64,000 bases of DNA from Microbacterium suwonense (lineage in GTDB: Bacteria; Actinomycetota; Actinomycetes; Actinomycetales; Microbacteriaceae): contig NZ_AP027728.1 in assembly GCF_030296555.1 (NCBI RefSeq), positions 992,001 to 1,056,000 of the forward strand. Reading direction: 5' to 3'. The notes under the pieces are model-generated. The model saw only the letters and a program-made list of their open reading frames with translations, did not search any database and was not told where the DNA came from. The number at the start of each line of letters is the position of its first letter. The first letter of the stretch is position 1. Below are positions 10,021 through 18,286 of this stretch, in pieces. Made by a program: the position numbers and the translations under genes.

Positions 10021-10302
10021 GTGAGCACTGAAGCACTGCTTCGACAGACCACCCATCCACCGTGTACCGAGGAGCACGACATCCTCGAGATCACCGTCCC
10101 CGCAGACCGCACCGAACTCGGTCTCGCCGACCGGCTGTCGCTGCGCATCGGACTGTGGCTCCTGCTGCGGGCGCAGCGCAACCCGCGCCACGCCCGCGCA
10201 GGAACCGGCGACGACATCGTCCGGCACCGCGATCGGACTCGCGTCACCGAGCATGACGCCATCACACTGCTCGCCCACGGCCTACAGCGTCACCTGCGCT
10301 GA
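10021..10302 (+). CDS. Small conserved-looking hypothetical protein
   Basis: A 93-residue protein from a GTG start, MSTEALLRQTTHPPC. The middle LGLADRLSLRIGLWLLLRAQRN forms an amphipathic or short hydrophobic helix followed by an Arg- and His-rich tail. Codon use (G or C at third positions) matches its neighbours. The ribosome binding site is weak. It lies 13 bp upstream of the two-domain acetyltransferase gene and is probably co-transcribed. The family was not recognised. Confidence 0.55.
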   Translation: MSTEALLRQTTHPPCTEEHDILEITVPADRTELGLADRLSLRIGLWLLLRAQRNPRHARAGTGDDIVRHRDRTRVTEHDAITLLAHGLQRHLR

Positions 10303-10315
10303 GCTGGAGACCGCG

Positions 10316-11431
10316 ATGAGCACTCGAATCACCGAGACGGCGAGGCTGCGTTCGCTCGTGCTGCCGGCACGGGCGGACGCGGCATCGGCCGAAGACCTGC
10401 GCATCTATGCGGACGTGCGCAACCGCTCCATCCGGGACGTGACCGGCCGAGATGACGACGAGATGACGGCGGAATCGCTGCTCCCGATCCTGCGTTCCAC
10501 TCCGAATGCGTCCAAGCAGCAGTGGTTCATCGTGGTCGACGGCGAGCTGGTCGGCGTCGCTCCGCTGAGCATTCTCGGCGACGGCGACGGCAGGTCCGCG
10601 ATCCTCATCGTCAGTCTGCTGCGCCGGTTCTGGGGCCGGGGCATCGGATCGGCGGTTCTTCCCGAGCTGGAGGCCGTCGCCCGCGATGCCGGCGTTGAGC
10701 GGCTGCTCACCTGGGTTCCGCATCCGACGCCTGCTGACACGGACGTGGCCCTGGCATCGCCGACCGGCTTCGGCGCCATCCCGCGAGACCATCATGCGCG
10801 ATTCCTGCTGCGTCACGGCTACCGACTGGAGCAGGTCGAACGCGTCAGCACGCTCACCTGGTCCGATGCCGTGATGCAGCGCCTCCGCGACCTCCGCTCG
10901 GATGCCGCTCAGCGCGCCGACGGCTACCGCATCGTGCAGTGGCTGCTGCCGACGCCCATGGAGCACATCCGGGGCTACGCCCGCATGAAGGAGCACATGT
11001 CGACGGATGTCCCCGACGCCGACCTCGCGATGCCTGCGGAGACGTGGGATGCCGACCGGGTCAGGCGCCACGACGAACGATACATCCAGCACGGCAGCAC
11101 GGTGCTGGTGACGGCTGCGCAGCACGTCGGCACGGGTGAATTGTGCGCGTACAACGAGCTGTCGATCGGACCGGACCCGACCGCGACCTCCCACCAGGAG
11201 GACACTCTCGTGCTGTCCTCGCACCGCGGACACCGGCTGGGAATGCTGGTGAAGACAGCCGGTCTTCTGCGCTGGCGGGAGCATCACTCCGGCTCCCCCG
11301 CAGTGATCACCTACAACGCCGAGGAGAACCGGCCGATGCTCGATATCAATGAGGCCATCGGATTCACCCCCATCTCTTATGAAGGCGCCTGGAAGAAGGA
11401 GCTGATCCAAGCGGATAGCATCGTGGGATGA
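10316..11431 (+). CDS. Two-domain GNAT-family N-acetyltransferase
   Basis: A 371-residue protein with tandem GNAT-like halves. The N-terminal half carries WFIVVDGELVGVAPLSILGD and the acetyl-CoA loop region RRFWGRGIGSAVLPELE. The C-terminal half has LSSHRGHRLGMLVKTAGLLRW and ends with AEENRPMLDINEAIGFTPISYEGAWKKEL, the C-terminal strand of the fold. Tandem GNAT proteins of this type occur in actinobacteria, some acting in antibiotic biosynthesis or resistance, but the acceptor cannot be predicted. GGAGA lies 6 nt before the ATG. The stop overlaps the next gene (ATGA). Confidence 0.8.
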   Translation: MSTRITETARLRSLVLPARADAASAEDLRIYADVRNRSIRDVTGRDDDEMTAESLLPILRSTPNASKQQWFIVVDGELVGVAPLSILGDGDGRSAILIVSLLRRFWGRGIGSAVLPELEAVARDAGVERLLTWVPHPTPADTDVALASPTGFGAIPRDHHARFLLRHGYRLEQVERVSTLTWSDAVMQRLRDLRSDAAQRADGYRIVQWLLPTPMEHIRGYARMKEHMSTDVPDADLAMPAETWDADRVRRHDERYIQHGSTVLVTAAQHVGTGELCAYNELSIGPDPTATSHQEDTLVLSSHRGHRLGMLVKTAGLLRWREHHSGSPAVITYNAEENRPMLDINEAIGFTPISYEGAWKKELIQADSIVG

Positions 11432-12527
11432 CCGGCATGCCAGACGATCTCGACTGGCGCGCCGCGACTGATCCCGCCACCTCGCCGGAGCGCCTCGCCG
11501 ACCTCGCCGCTCGACGGTGGGATCTGCATCCGGCGATCGCCGCCAATCCCCAGGCGTATCCGGCGCTGCGCGTCTGGATGGCGCAGGTGAATCCGGCCGG
11601 CGCGCAGCCGCCGTCGCTACGGATGCCGCCCCATCTCGCTGCACCAGTGCAGGCACCGAGACGCCGCGGCATCGGATGCTGGATCGTGGGCTGCGGGGGC
11701 ATCGCCGTCGTCGCCGTGCTCGCCGTCGTCGGCGCACTCCTCGCCGGTATCGGCGCGGCGACTCCTCCGGACCACGGTGCGCCCGCCATACCCACCACGC
11801 CTTCTGCGCAGGATGAGTCGGTCGCGGAGCAGCTGGCCATCTACGAGGCCGAGCATGCGGAGTACGACAAGCTGGCCGCAGAGCTCGAGGGCAACCCGGT
11901 GGCGCCGTTGGTGACCGAGTCCTACTTCATGCAGCGGCTCGAACGGGAGGCCGCGGTGCCGAACATCTCCGAGATCGCCGCGCGCGGGTGGCGCAGCGTG
12001 CGCGCGGCTTCAGAGAAGAGCTGCAGGCTCGGGTGACTGCCGCACAGGCGCGCCGCGTCAACAGCTCCGGCACCCTCACCGAGCGGCTCGTCGACCAGGC
12101 CGGCGACGGTTACATCGACGTCCGCTGGGACGCGGCCACAGCGTGCGGCGATTCCGAGGAGGGCAGGATCACCACCGGGTGCGTGATCAGCGGCAGTCCC
12201 CTCACCGTGCACCTTCAGGCCGAGGGCCAGGTCAGCGGCGATTGGGAGCGGAAGATGGTCGTCGCCCACGAGCTCGCACACGTGTACCAGCATGCCGACG
12301 CACGCCGTTTCGAGGACGGCGAAGGCGATGCGGATCGACTGCTCGAGCAGGGCCTGTTCCAGGGCAGCGCCGAGAAGATGGCCGATTGCTATGCGCTCAC
12401 CTACTACGACCAGGCTTCGCTCTCCCATCAGGGAGTGACTCTGGGGTACGGCTATGTGTGCAACGCGGCGGAGCGTGAGGCGATCCGCGACTGGGCCGCG
12501 GCCATCGATGCGCCGATGCCCGGCTGA
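11428..12527 (+). CDS. Membrane-anchored LRV-domain protein with HELAH metallopeptidase motif (one-base deletion)
   Basis: The N-terminal segment DWRAATDPATSPERLADLAARRWDLHPAIAANPQAYP resembles the variant leucine-rich repeat found at the start of many actinobacterial proteins. A single membrane helix follows (about residues 84-110), then an extracytoplasmic region with HELAHVYQH (near residue 281), a zinc-peptidase signature, and cysteines that could pair. The frame breaks at GGG 11986-11988; one added G gives a 366-residue protein. Alternatively it consists of two genes, but the second half has no ribosome binding site. ATGA overlap with the acetyltransferase gene suggests co-expression. 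Catalytic activity is inferred from the motif alone. Confidence 0.65.
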
Positions 12528-12607
12528 GGCGAGGATCATCCTCTCGATGTATCCGCCCGCGACTGCAGGCTGACGACGCCCTCGGTGCCGACGGCGAGGC
12601 TGGAAGC

Positions 12608-13303
12608 ATGACTGATCTCGTGCTCGAAGCCACCGGCCTGACCAAGAACTATGCGTCCACGCGCGCACTCGCAGGAGTCGATCTGAATGTCCGGCGGGGT
12701 GAGTCGCTGGCGATCATGGGCGCATCGGGATCCGGCAAGACGACGCTGCTGCACGTGCTGGCCGGGATCGTGGCACCGGATGCCGGGGCCGTGCGTTTCA
12801 CGCCGGCATCCGGAGTTCCGATCGATGTGACCGGCGGAACAGAGAGCGTGCGCTCTCGTCTTCGCCGGGAGCGGTTCGGGTTCGTCTTCCAGCAGGGACT
12901 GCTGATTCCCGAGCTGACCGCGATCGAGAACATCGCACTGGCCGTGATGATCAACGGTACGGGCCGCCGCGACGCGACCGAGCACGCTGCGGGCTGGATG
13001 GCGTCTCTCGGGCTGGCGGGCATGGAGGAGCGCCGCATCGGCGAACTCTCCGGCGGACAGGCCCAGAGAGTCGCGATCGCTCGCGCGCAGGTCACCGGTG
13101 CCGAGCTGATCTTCGCCGATGAACCCACCGGGGCGCTCGACTCACAGACCTCCGCGGATGTGATGAATGCCCTGCTGTGGTCGACGACAGGTCAGGGGCG
13201 CACGCTGGTCGTCGTCACCCATGACGCGGACGTCGCCGCCCGCTGCTCGCGCACGGTCAGTGTGCGGGACGGCCGTATCGTGAACGCCGAGGTGTCCGCA
13301 TGA
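12608..13303 (+). CDS. ABC transporter ATP-binding protein (MacB/LolD type)
   Basis: A 231-residue nucleotide-binding subunit with Walker A GASGSGKTTL, Q-loop region FGFVFQQGLL, signature LSGGQAQRVAIARA, Walker B LIFADEPTGALD and switch histidine in VVVTHD. This class pairs with FtsX-like permeases and exports or extracts lipids, peptides or antibiotics rather than importing. The next gene begins inside its stop codon (ATGA) and encodes such a permease. Substrate unknown. Confidence 0.9.
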   Translation: MTDLVLEATGLTKNYASTRALAGVDLNVRRGESLAIMGASGSGKTTLLHVLAGIVAPDAGAVRFTPASGVPIDVTGGTESVRSRLRRERFGFVFQQGLLIPELTAIENIALAVMINGTGRRDATEHAAGWMASLGLAGMEERRIGELSGGQAQRVAIARAQVTGAELIFADEPTGALDSQTSADVMNALLWSTTGQGRTLVVVTHDADVAARCSRTVSVRDGRIVNAEVSA

Positions 13304-14618
13304 ACCCGCGCGTGCTCGCGCTGCTGCTGCGGCCGTCCCGCGATCAGCTCGCCGTCATCGCGCTTCCCGCGATTGCGTTTGCGCTCGTCACCACCCTTCT
13401 GCTCGCCGTCATCGGCGGCGCGCAGAAGTTCTGGACGTGGACGGACGCGGATGCGGGGCTCTATCAGGCGCTCGCGGCCATCGCACTGGTGCTCCTCGTG
13501 GTCCCGCTCGCCACCCTCGGCGGCGCCGCGGCGCGGTTGTCGGCCAGGCGCCGCGATGAGCGGCTCTCCACTCTGCGGCTGCTCGGGGTCTCCCCGCCGG
13601 CGTCGTCGCCGCGACTGTGCTGGAGTCGACGGCGATCGCAGCCGCCGGAGCGATCGCAGGTCTCGCAGGCTATCTCGCCCTCGCTCCGGGGCTCGCGCTG
13701 ATCCCGTTCCGCGGGGAGGCGCTGGGATTCGCGTCGGTGCTGCTGTCACCGCTCAGCATTCTGGGCGTGCTCGCCGGCGTCATCGCACTGGCCACCGCCA
13801 GCGCGGTGCTCGGTCTGCGTCGGGTCGCCATCTCTCCGCTCGGCGTGCGTACGCGCACCGATGTTCCGAAGGTGCACTGGACACGCGCGCTGATCGCCGT
13901 GCTCGTTATCGCCGGCGCGGTCGGCATGATGCAGGTCTTCCCCGGAACGGCAGGATTGGTCATAACCATCGCGGTCGTCGCAGCGCTGTTCGCCGCCTCG
14001 CTCGCCGTGCTCAACCTGATCGGCCCGTGGGTTCTGAAGGTGCATGCCCGGGCGGGACTCCGCCGTGCCGAGCGCCCTGAGCGGCTGCTCGCGGCACGAT
14101 TCGTGCTGGAGTCACCGAAGTCGGCGTGGCGCCAGGTCAGCGGGATCGCGATGGCGAGCTTCATGGCCGTCTTCGCCGGCACGGGGGTGGCATTGATCGA
14201 CACCGCGGCTGGAGCGGATGCCGAAGCGAACTCCCTGCTGGCAACCGACGTGCGCACCGGTCTGATCATCACCCTGCTCGGCTCATTCCTGATGGTCGCC
14301 GCCTCGGTCGGCGTGAATCAGGCTGCGAGCATTCTGGATCAGCGTGACCTGCACCGCAGTCTGCATTCGCTGGGGGTGCCGGTGGCGACGGTCGACACGG
14401 CCCGGACGCGTGCGGTGATGTCGCCGCTGCTGTTCACCGCGATCGGATCGGCGCTGTGTGCGGTCGCGCTCATGCTTCCCCTGATCGGATTCGCGCTGAT
14501 CACCGCTCCGGCGTCACTGATCACGATCGCCGCCGTGGTGGCCGCGGGTATCGCGCTCGTGTGGCTGAGCACACGCGTCACACGTCCGCTGCTCGACCGC
14601 GCGTTCCAAGCGGTCTGA
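13300..14618 (+). CDS. FtsX-like ABC transporter permease (one-base deletion)
   Basis: A polytopic membrane protein, the partner of the preceding ATPase. The first frame contains two helices and the cytoplasmic segment ARLSARRRDERLSTLRLLGVS typical of FtsX-like permeases. It breaks at CCCC 13592-13595 and continues in the next frame as VLESTAIAAAGAIAGLAGYLAL with about six further helices and a second module (RDLHRSLHSLGVP). One added C gives 439 residues. The sequence defect is likely artificial. Confidence 0.85.
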
Positions 14619-14655
14619 CCCGGTGCACCGAGGCCGGCGATGCGAAGATGGACTC

Positions 14656-15186
14656 ATGATCCTCAGCACGCCGCGGCTCGATCTTCGCGAGCTGACCGAG
14701 CAGGATCTGCCGGCGCTGCGCGCCATCCTTCAGGATGCCGAGACGATGGCCGCTTATGAGGGCGCGTTCGATGAGCAGGGCGTCCGGGACTGGCTGCAGC
14801 GGATGCGCGACCGATATCGGAATGATGGCTTCGGGATGTGGGCCGTCGTCCTGCGCGAGACCGGCGAGATGATCGGACAGTGCGGGCTCACCCTGCAGCA
14901 CATCATGGGCGTCGACGTGATCGAGGTCGGCTACCTGTTCAACCGTGCGCACTGGCATCGCGGATATGCGGTCGAAGCCGCTGCGGCCTGTCGGGACCAT
15001 GCCTTCGGTTCCCTCGGTGCGAATCGCGTGTACGCACAGGTCCGCGACACCAACCTGCCCTCGATGAACGTGGCGATCCGGCTCGGCATGACCGTGCGGG
15101 GCCGCTTCGTGAAGCACTACCGCGGGGTGGACATGCCGCACCTGGCGTTCGCGATCGACCGGGATGACCGCCACCACGGCGGATGA
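14656..15186 (+). CDS. RimJ/RimL-type GNAT acetyltransferase
   Basis: A 176-residue single-domain acetyltransferase. The start MILSTPRLDLRELTEQDLPALRAIL is typical of the ribosomal-protein N-terminal acetyltransferase group (Acetyltransf_3). GYLFNRAHWHRGYAVEAAAACRDHAF holds the acetyl-CoA loop in degenerate form (HRGYA), and NLPSMNVAIRLGMTVRGRF is the usual C-terminal motif. The acceptor is unknown. It is convergent with mutM. Confidence 0.88.
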   Translation: MILSTPRLDLRELTEQDLPALRAILQDAETMAAYEGAFDEQGVRDWLQRMRDRYRNDGFGMWAVVLRETGEMIGQCGLTLQHIMGVDVIEVGYLFNRAHWHRGYAVEAAAACRDHAFGSLGANRVYAQVRDTNLPSMNVAIRLGMTVRGRFVKHYRGVDMPHLAFAIDRDDRHHGG

Positions 15187-15228
15187 TCTCCGGGACGACA
15201 GGCCCTGGCTTCTGAGTCGAAACGGCGC

Positions 15229-16122
15229 TCAGCGGCGGCGCTGACAGCGCGGGCAGAAGTGACTTGAGCGGTTCATGAACGCCTCGCGCCTGATCGGCCC
15301 GCCGCACCGCGGGCATGGCGCTCCACCGCGCCCGTAGGCGTTCAGGGAGTGCGCGAAATAACCTGCCTGCCCGTTCACGTTCACGTACTGGGCGTCGAAG
15401 CTGGTGCCGCCCTCGGCCAGCGCCTTCTGCAGCACCAGTCGCACGTCGCTCAGAAGCCGCCGCACGGCCGGAGCGGACAGCGCTCGCCCCTGCGTCTCGG
15501 GATGGATGCGTGCGGCCCACAGCGACTCGTCCGCGTAGATGTTGCCGATGCCGCTGACGAGGGTCTGGTCGAGCAGAATCCGCTTGATGGCACTGGCTCG
15601 CCGCCGCACGGAAGCGATGAACCGGACGTCGCTGAAGGCGGGATCCAAAGCGTCACGTGCGATGTGCGCGACCTGCGACGGCACCCGTGGCGCCTGCGCA
15701 CCGAAACCGCCTGCGGCGGCATCGGGCGTGTCCTCCAGTGCGTCCACGGCCAGTGAGCCGAACGTCCGCTGATCGGCGAACACGATCGCAAGACTCCCGT
15801 GCTGCGGATGCTCGATGTGCAGCCGGATGCGCTCATGTCGTTCCACGGGTGCGTCGGGCGTGCGCAGCAGCAGCTGCCCGCTCATGCCCAGGTGCGCGAT
15901 CACCGCCTCGGCGCCGCCCTCCAGCATCAGCCACAGGAACTTCCCCCGCCTGGCCGCTGCGGTGACCGTGCGGCCCTCAAGACGGGCGACGAAGTCTCCG
16001 GCGCCGAGTGGATGCCGGGTGAGCGCCCGCTCATCGAGCACGTCGACGGCCGTGATCCGCGCGTCGACGACAGCGGGGGCGAGACCGGCGCGAACGACCT
16101 CGACCTCGGGAAGCTCTGGCAC
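15229..16122 (-). CDS. mutM: Formamidopyrimidine-DNA glycosylase MutM (Fpg)
   Basis: A bifunctional base-excision glycosylase and AP lyase for 8-oxoguanine and formamidopyrimidines. Its 297 residues start MPELPEVEVVRAGL: after removal of Met the catalytic proline and PELPE helix are intact. The lysine of GKFLWL, the helix-two-turn-helix with SGIGNIYADE and the C-terminal zinc finger CPRCGGPIRRE...CPRC are all present. It follows rnc with a 7-bp gap, the usual actinobacterial order. Confidence 0.97.
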   Translation of the reverse strand: MPELPEVEVVRAGLAPAVVDARITAVDVLDERALTRHPLGAGDFVARLEGRTVTAAARRGKFLWLMLEGGAEAVIAHLGMSGQLLLRTPDAPVERHERIRLHIEHPQHGSLAIVFADQRTFGSLAVDALEDTPDAAAGGFGAQAPRVPSQVAHIARDALDPAFSDVRFIASVRRRASAIKRILLDQTLVSGIGNIYADESLWAARIHPETQGRALSAPAVRRLLSDVRLVLQKALAEGGTSFDAQYVNVNGQAGYFAHSLNAYGRGGAPCPRCGGPIRREAFMNRSSHFCPRCQRRR

Positions 16123-16129
16123 GGGATGC

Positions 16130-16837
16130 TCAGGCGACAGAGGGCTCGGAGCGCGAACTCAACTCACGCCAGGCGGTCAGCGCTGCAGCCATCTCGGCGG
16201 TCTTCTTGCTCGTGCCGGTGCCGGTGCAGGTGAGATCCCCGACGATCACCGTGGCGGTGAAGACGCGATCGTGATCCGGTCCCGCCGACTCGACCGAGTA
16301 GCGTGGCGGCGTGGCGCTGAGCCGAGCGGCCAGCTCCTGCAGGCTTGTCTTGGGATCCATCGCAGCACCGTACCGCTCTGGGTCGGCGAGCAGCGGCTCG
16401 GTCAGCCGCAGCACCAGCGACTCGGCAGCCTCAGGACCGGCCGACAGATACGTGGCGCCGAACACGGCCTCCATGGTGTCGGCCAGGATCGAGTCCTTGT
16501 CCCGTCCGCCGGTGCGCTCCTCGCCTCGACCGAGGCGCAGATACTCGCCCAGACCGATACCGCGGGCGACCTCCGCCAGTGCGACAGTGGACACGACACT
16601 CGCACGGCGCTTCGCGAGCTCGCCCTCATCGAGATCCGGGAGCGTAGTGAAGAGCATGACGGTGACGGCGATCCCCAGCACCGAGTCGCCGAGGAACTCC
16701 AGGCGCTCGTTGTGCGGGATTCCGCCGTGCTCGTATGCGTAGGACCGATGCGTCAGTGCCCGCTCCAGAAGCTCGGCGTCGATGTCGACGCCGAGCTTCT
16801 GGGTGAGAGCATCCGCCCTCGCGGATTGATCCGCCAC
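16130..16837 (-). CDS. rnc: Ribonuclease III
   Basis: A double-strand-specific endoribonuclease for rRNA and mRNA processing. Of 235 residues, the N-terminal nuclease domain has the signature NERLEFLGDSVL with the metal-binding Glu and Asp, and DTMEAVFGATYLS with the second catalytic site. The C-terminal dsRNA-binding domain contains the GTGTSKKTAEMAAALTAW helix. It sits between rpmF and mutM in a likely operon that continues from DUF177. Confidence 0.97.
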   Translation of the reverse strand: MADQSARADALTQKLGVDIDAELLERALTHRSYAYEHGGIPHNERLEFLGDSVLGIAVTVMLFTTLPDLDEGELAKRRASVVSTVALAEVARGIGLGEYLRLGRGEERTGGRDKDSILADTMEAVFGATYLSAGPEAAESLVLRLTEPLLADPERYGAAMDPKTSLQELAARLSATPPRYSVESAGPDHDRVFTATVIVGDLTCTGTGTSKKTAEMAAALTAWRELSSRSEPSVA

Positions 16838-16847
16838 GATCGGCGGA

Positions 16848-17056
16848 TCAGATGTCTGCGACCTTGCGGCCCTTGTACTCCAGGAACAGCTCGGTGCCCT
16901 GCGAGTCGGTGACGACCTTCGCCTGATGCGGGCGGCTGTAGACGACCTTGCCGTTCTCGACGGTCTTCACCAGAGCGGTGGGAGTCGCCTTCCACTGCGC
17001 ACGACGGCTGCGGGTGTTGGAACGGGAGACCTTACGCTTCGGGGGTTACCGGCCAT
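16848..17056 (-). CDS. rpmF: 50S ribosomal protein L32 (one-base deletion near the start)
   Basis: From the ATG at 17056 the frame reads MAGNP and is then lost. After one base is added to the GGGGG run at 17041-17045 it reads PPKRKVSRSNTRSRRAQWK and continues to KVVYSRPHQAKVVTDSQ and a normal L32 end (EYKGRKVADI). The repaired length is 69 residues, typical for the actinobacterial Cys-less form without zinc ligands. The 209-nt span is exactly one short of 70 codons. DUF177 lies 2 bp upstream, the conserved neighbour. This is the clearest case of a homopolymer under-call. Confidence 0.92.
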
Positions 17057-17058
17057 GA

Positions 17059-17616
17059 CTAGCTCTCTTCTTTCTCGGCGCCGCGGCTACCTGCCGTGGC
17101 GTCCTGGTCTGTGATCTGGCGGAGCGCACTCCACCGAGGATCGATGGGAGCGTCGCTCTCTGCGTCGGTGCTCGCGGTCAGCTTCTCACCCGTGCTCGGG
17201 TCGAGACCCGGGCAGTCCGGCTGACACACCGGCTGAAATGGAAGCGACAACACGACCGCATCCCTGACCAGAGTTTCAAGATCCACGTGGTCGTCTTGAA
17301 CTTCGAAGTCAGTTTCTTCCTGTCCAGGATACGCGAAAAGCTCCTGGAACTCGACTTCGACAGGCGCAGTGATGTCGGTGAGGCATCGACCGCACACGCC
17401 GACGTAGTCGGAATCCACGGTTCCGGAGGCCAGGATGCCCTCGTGCACCGACTCCAGGCGAACATCGAGATCGACGCTCTCGCCCTGTTCGACGGTCACG
17501 ATGCCCTCGCCCCATTTCTCGGCCAGGGTCACCGAGAAGCGATGCTCGCGCATCTCGCCCGGCTTGCGGACGATGTCGCGGACGGGCAGGACGAAGGGTC
17601 CGAATCGGGTTCTCAC
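17059..17616 (-). CDS. DUF177 (YceD-like) protein, co-encoded with L32
   Basis: A 185-residue acidic cytosolic protein from a GTG start. CGRCL together with a second cysteine pair (QPVCQPDCPGLDPSTGE) gives the metal-binding-like CxxC...CxxxC pattern of the family (YceD, DUF177). In bacteria and plastids this family lies directly before rpmF and is linked to 23S rRNA accumulation or 50S assembly. Here it lies 2 bp before rpmF. Exact biochemical role unknown. Confidence 0.9.
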   Translation of the reverse strand: MRTRFGPFVLPVRDIVRKPGEMREHRFSVTLAEKWGEGIVTVEQGESVDLDVRLESVHEGILASGTVDSDYVGVCGRCLTDITAPVEVEFQELFAYPGQEETDFEVQDDHVDLETLVRDAVVLSLPFQPVCQPDCPGLDPSTGEKLTASTDAESDAPIDPRWSALRQITDQDATAGSRGAEKEES

Positions 17617-17667
17617 CCCGCCATGCTACCGGCCCGGAAGCTGTGAAGGACCGGCATGGACGACGGC

Positions 17668-18165
17668 TCAGATGCCGCGGGCACCGGTGTCGAGGAACGC
17701 TGCCACGGACGGCGGGACGAATGGCGAGACATCGCCGCCCAACGCCGCCACCTGGCGCACCAGAGAGCTGGAGACCATGGCATGCGCGGGATCGGGAAGC
17801 AGGAACACCGTCTCGATGTCGGCGAGGTGCCGGTTCACGATCGCCATCGGCGATTCGTAGGCGACATCGACCTGCGAGCGGATGCCCTTCACCAGCACCC
17901 CCGCGTCGACGTCCCGGGCGTAATCGACGAGCAGTCCCATGCTCCAGGAGCCGACGATGATGTGGCCCTCGATGCCCGCTTCGGCGACGGACTGCTCCAG
18001 CAGGCTCAGACGCTGCGCGATCGGCAGCATCGCTTCTTTGCCGGGGTTGTGCACGATGAGCACATGCAGCTCGTCGTACAGCCGCGCTGCGCGACGGATC
18101 ACATCGAGATGGCCGAGCGTGGGCGGATCGAAGGATCCCGGGACGACGGCTATCCGGTTGTTCAC
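17668..18165 (-). CDS. coaD: Phosphopantetheine adenylyltransferase
   Basis: CoaD joins 4'-phosphopantetheine and ATP to give dephospho-CoA, the penultimate step of coenzyme A synthesis. The 165-residue enzyme carries the nucleotidyltransferase motif [11 protein letters not shown] (the T/HxGH site), [17 protein letters not shown] and the SSSLVRQVA motif. The start is a GTG that lies inside a 32-bp tandem repeat; GGAG in the repeat is 9 nt upstream. No other start fits the family N-terminus. Upstream is recG. Confidence 0.95.
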   Translation of the reverse strand: MNNRIAVVPGSFDPPTLGHLDVIRRAARLYDELHVLIVHNPGKEAMLPIAQRLSLLEQSVAEAGIEGHIIVGSWSMGLLVDYARDVDAGVLVKGIRSQVDVAYESPMAIVNRHLADIETVFLLPDPAHAMVSSSLVRQVAALGGDVSPFVPPSVAAFLDTGARGI

Positions 18166-18252
18166 TTCGACTCACTCCGTTCGCTCAGCACAGGCACTTC
18201 GACTCACTCCGTTCGCTCAGCACAGGCACTTCGACTCCTTCGTCCGTTCAGT
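18163..18252. repeat. Tandem 32-bp repeat, 2 full copies and one degenerate partial copy
   Basis: Two perfect 32-bp units (18163-18194 and 18195-18226) each start CACTTCGACTCACTCC and end CTCAGCACAGG; a third copy from 18227 is partial and diverged. On the minus strand each unit carries GGAG followed by GTG, and the first unit supplies the coaD start codon and probable ribosome binding site. Similar TTCGACTCACTCCGTTCGCTCAG strings are, from memory, common intergenic repeats in Microbacteriaceae. Confidence 0.85.
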
Positions 18253-18286
18253 GCCTCGCGTGCTCCCAGCCTATGGCAGTGCACGC

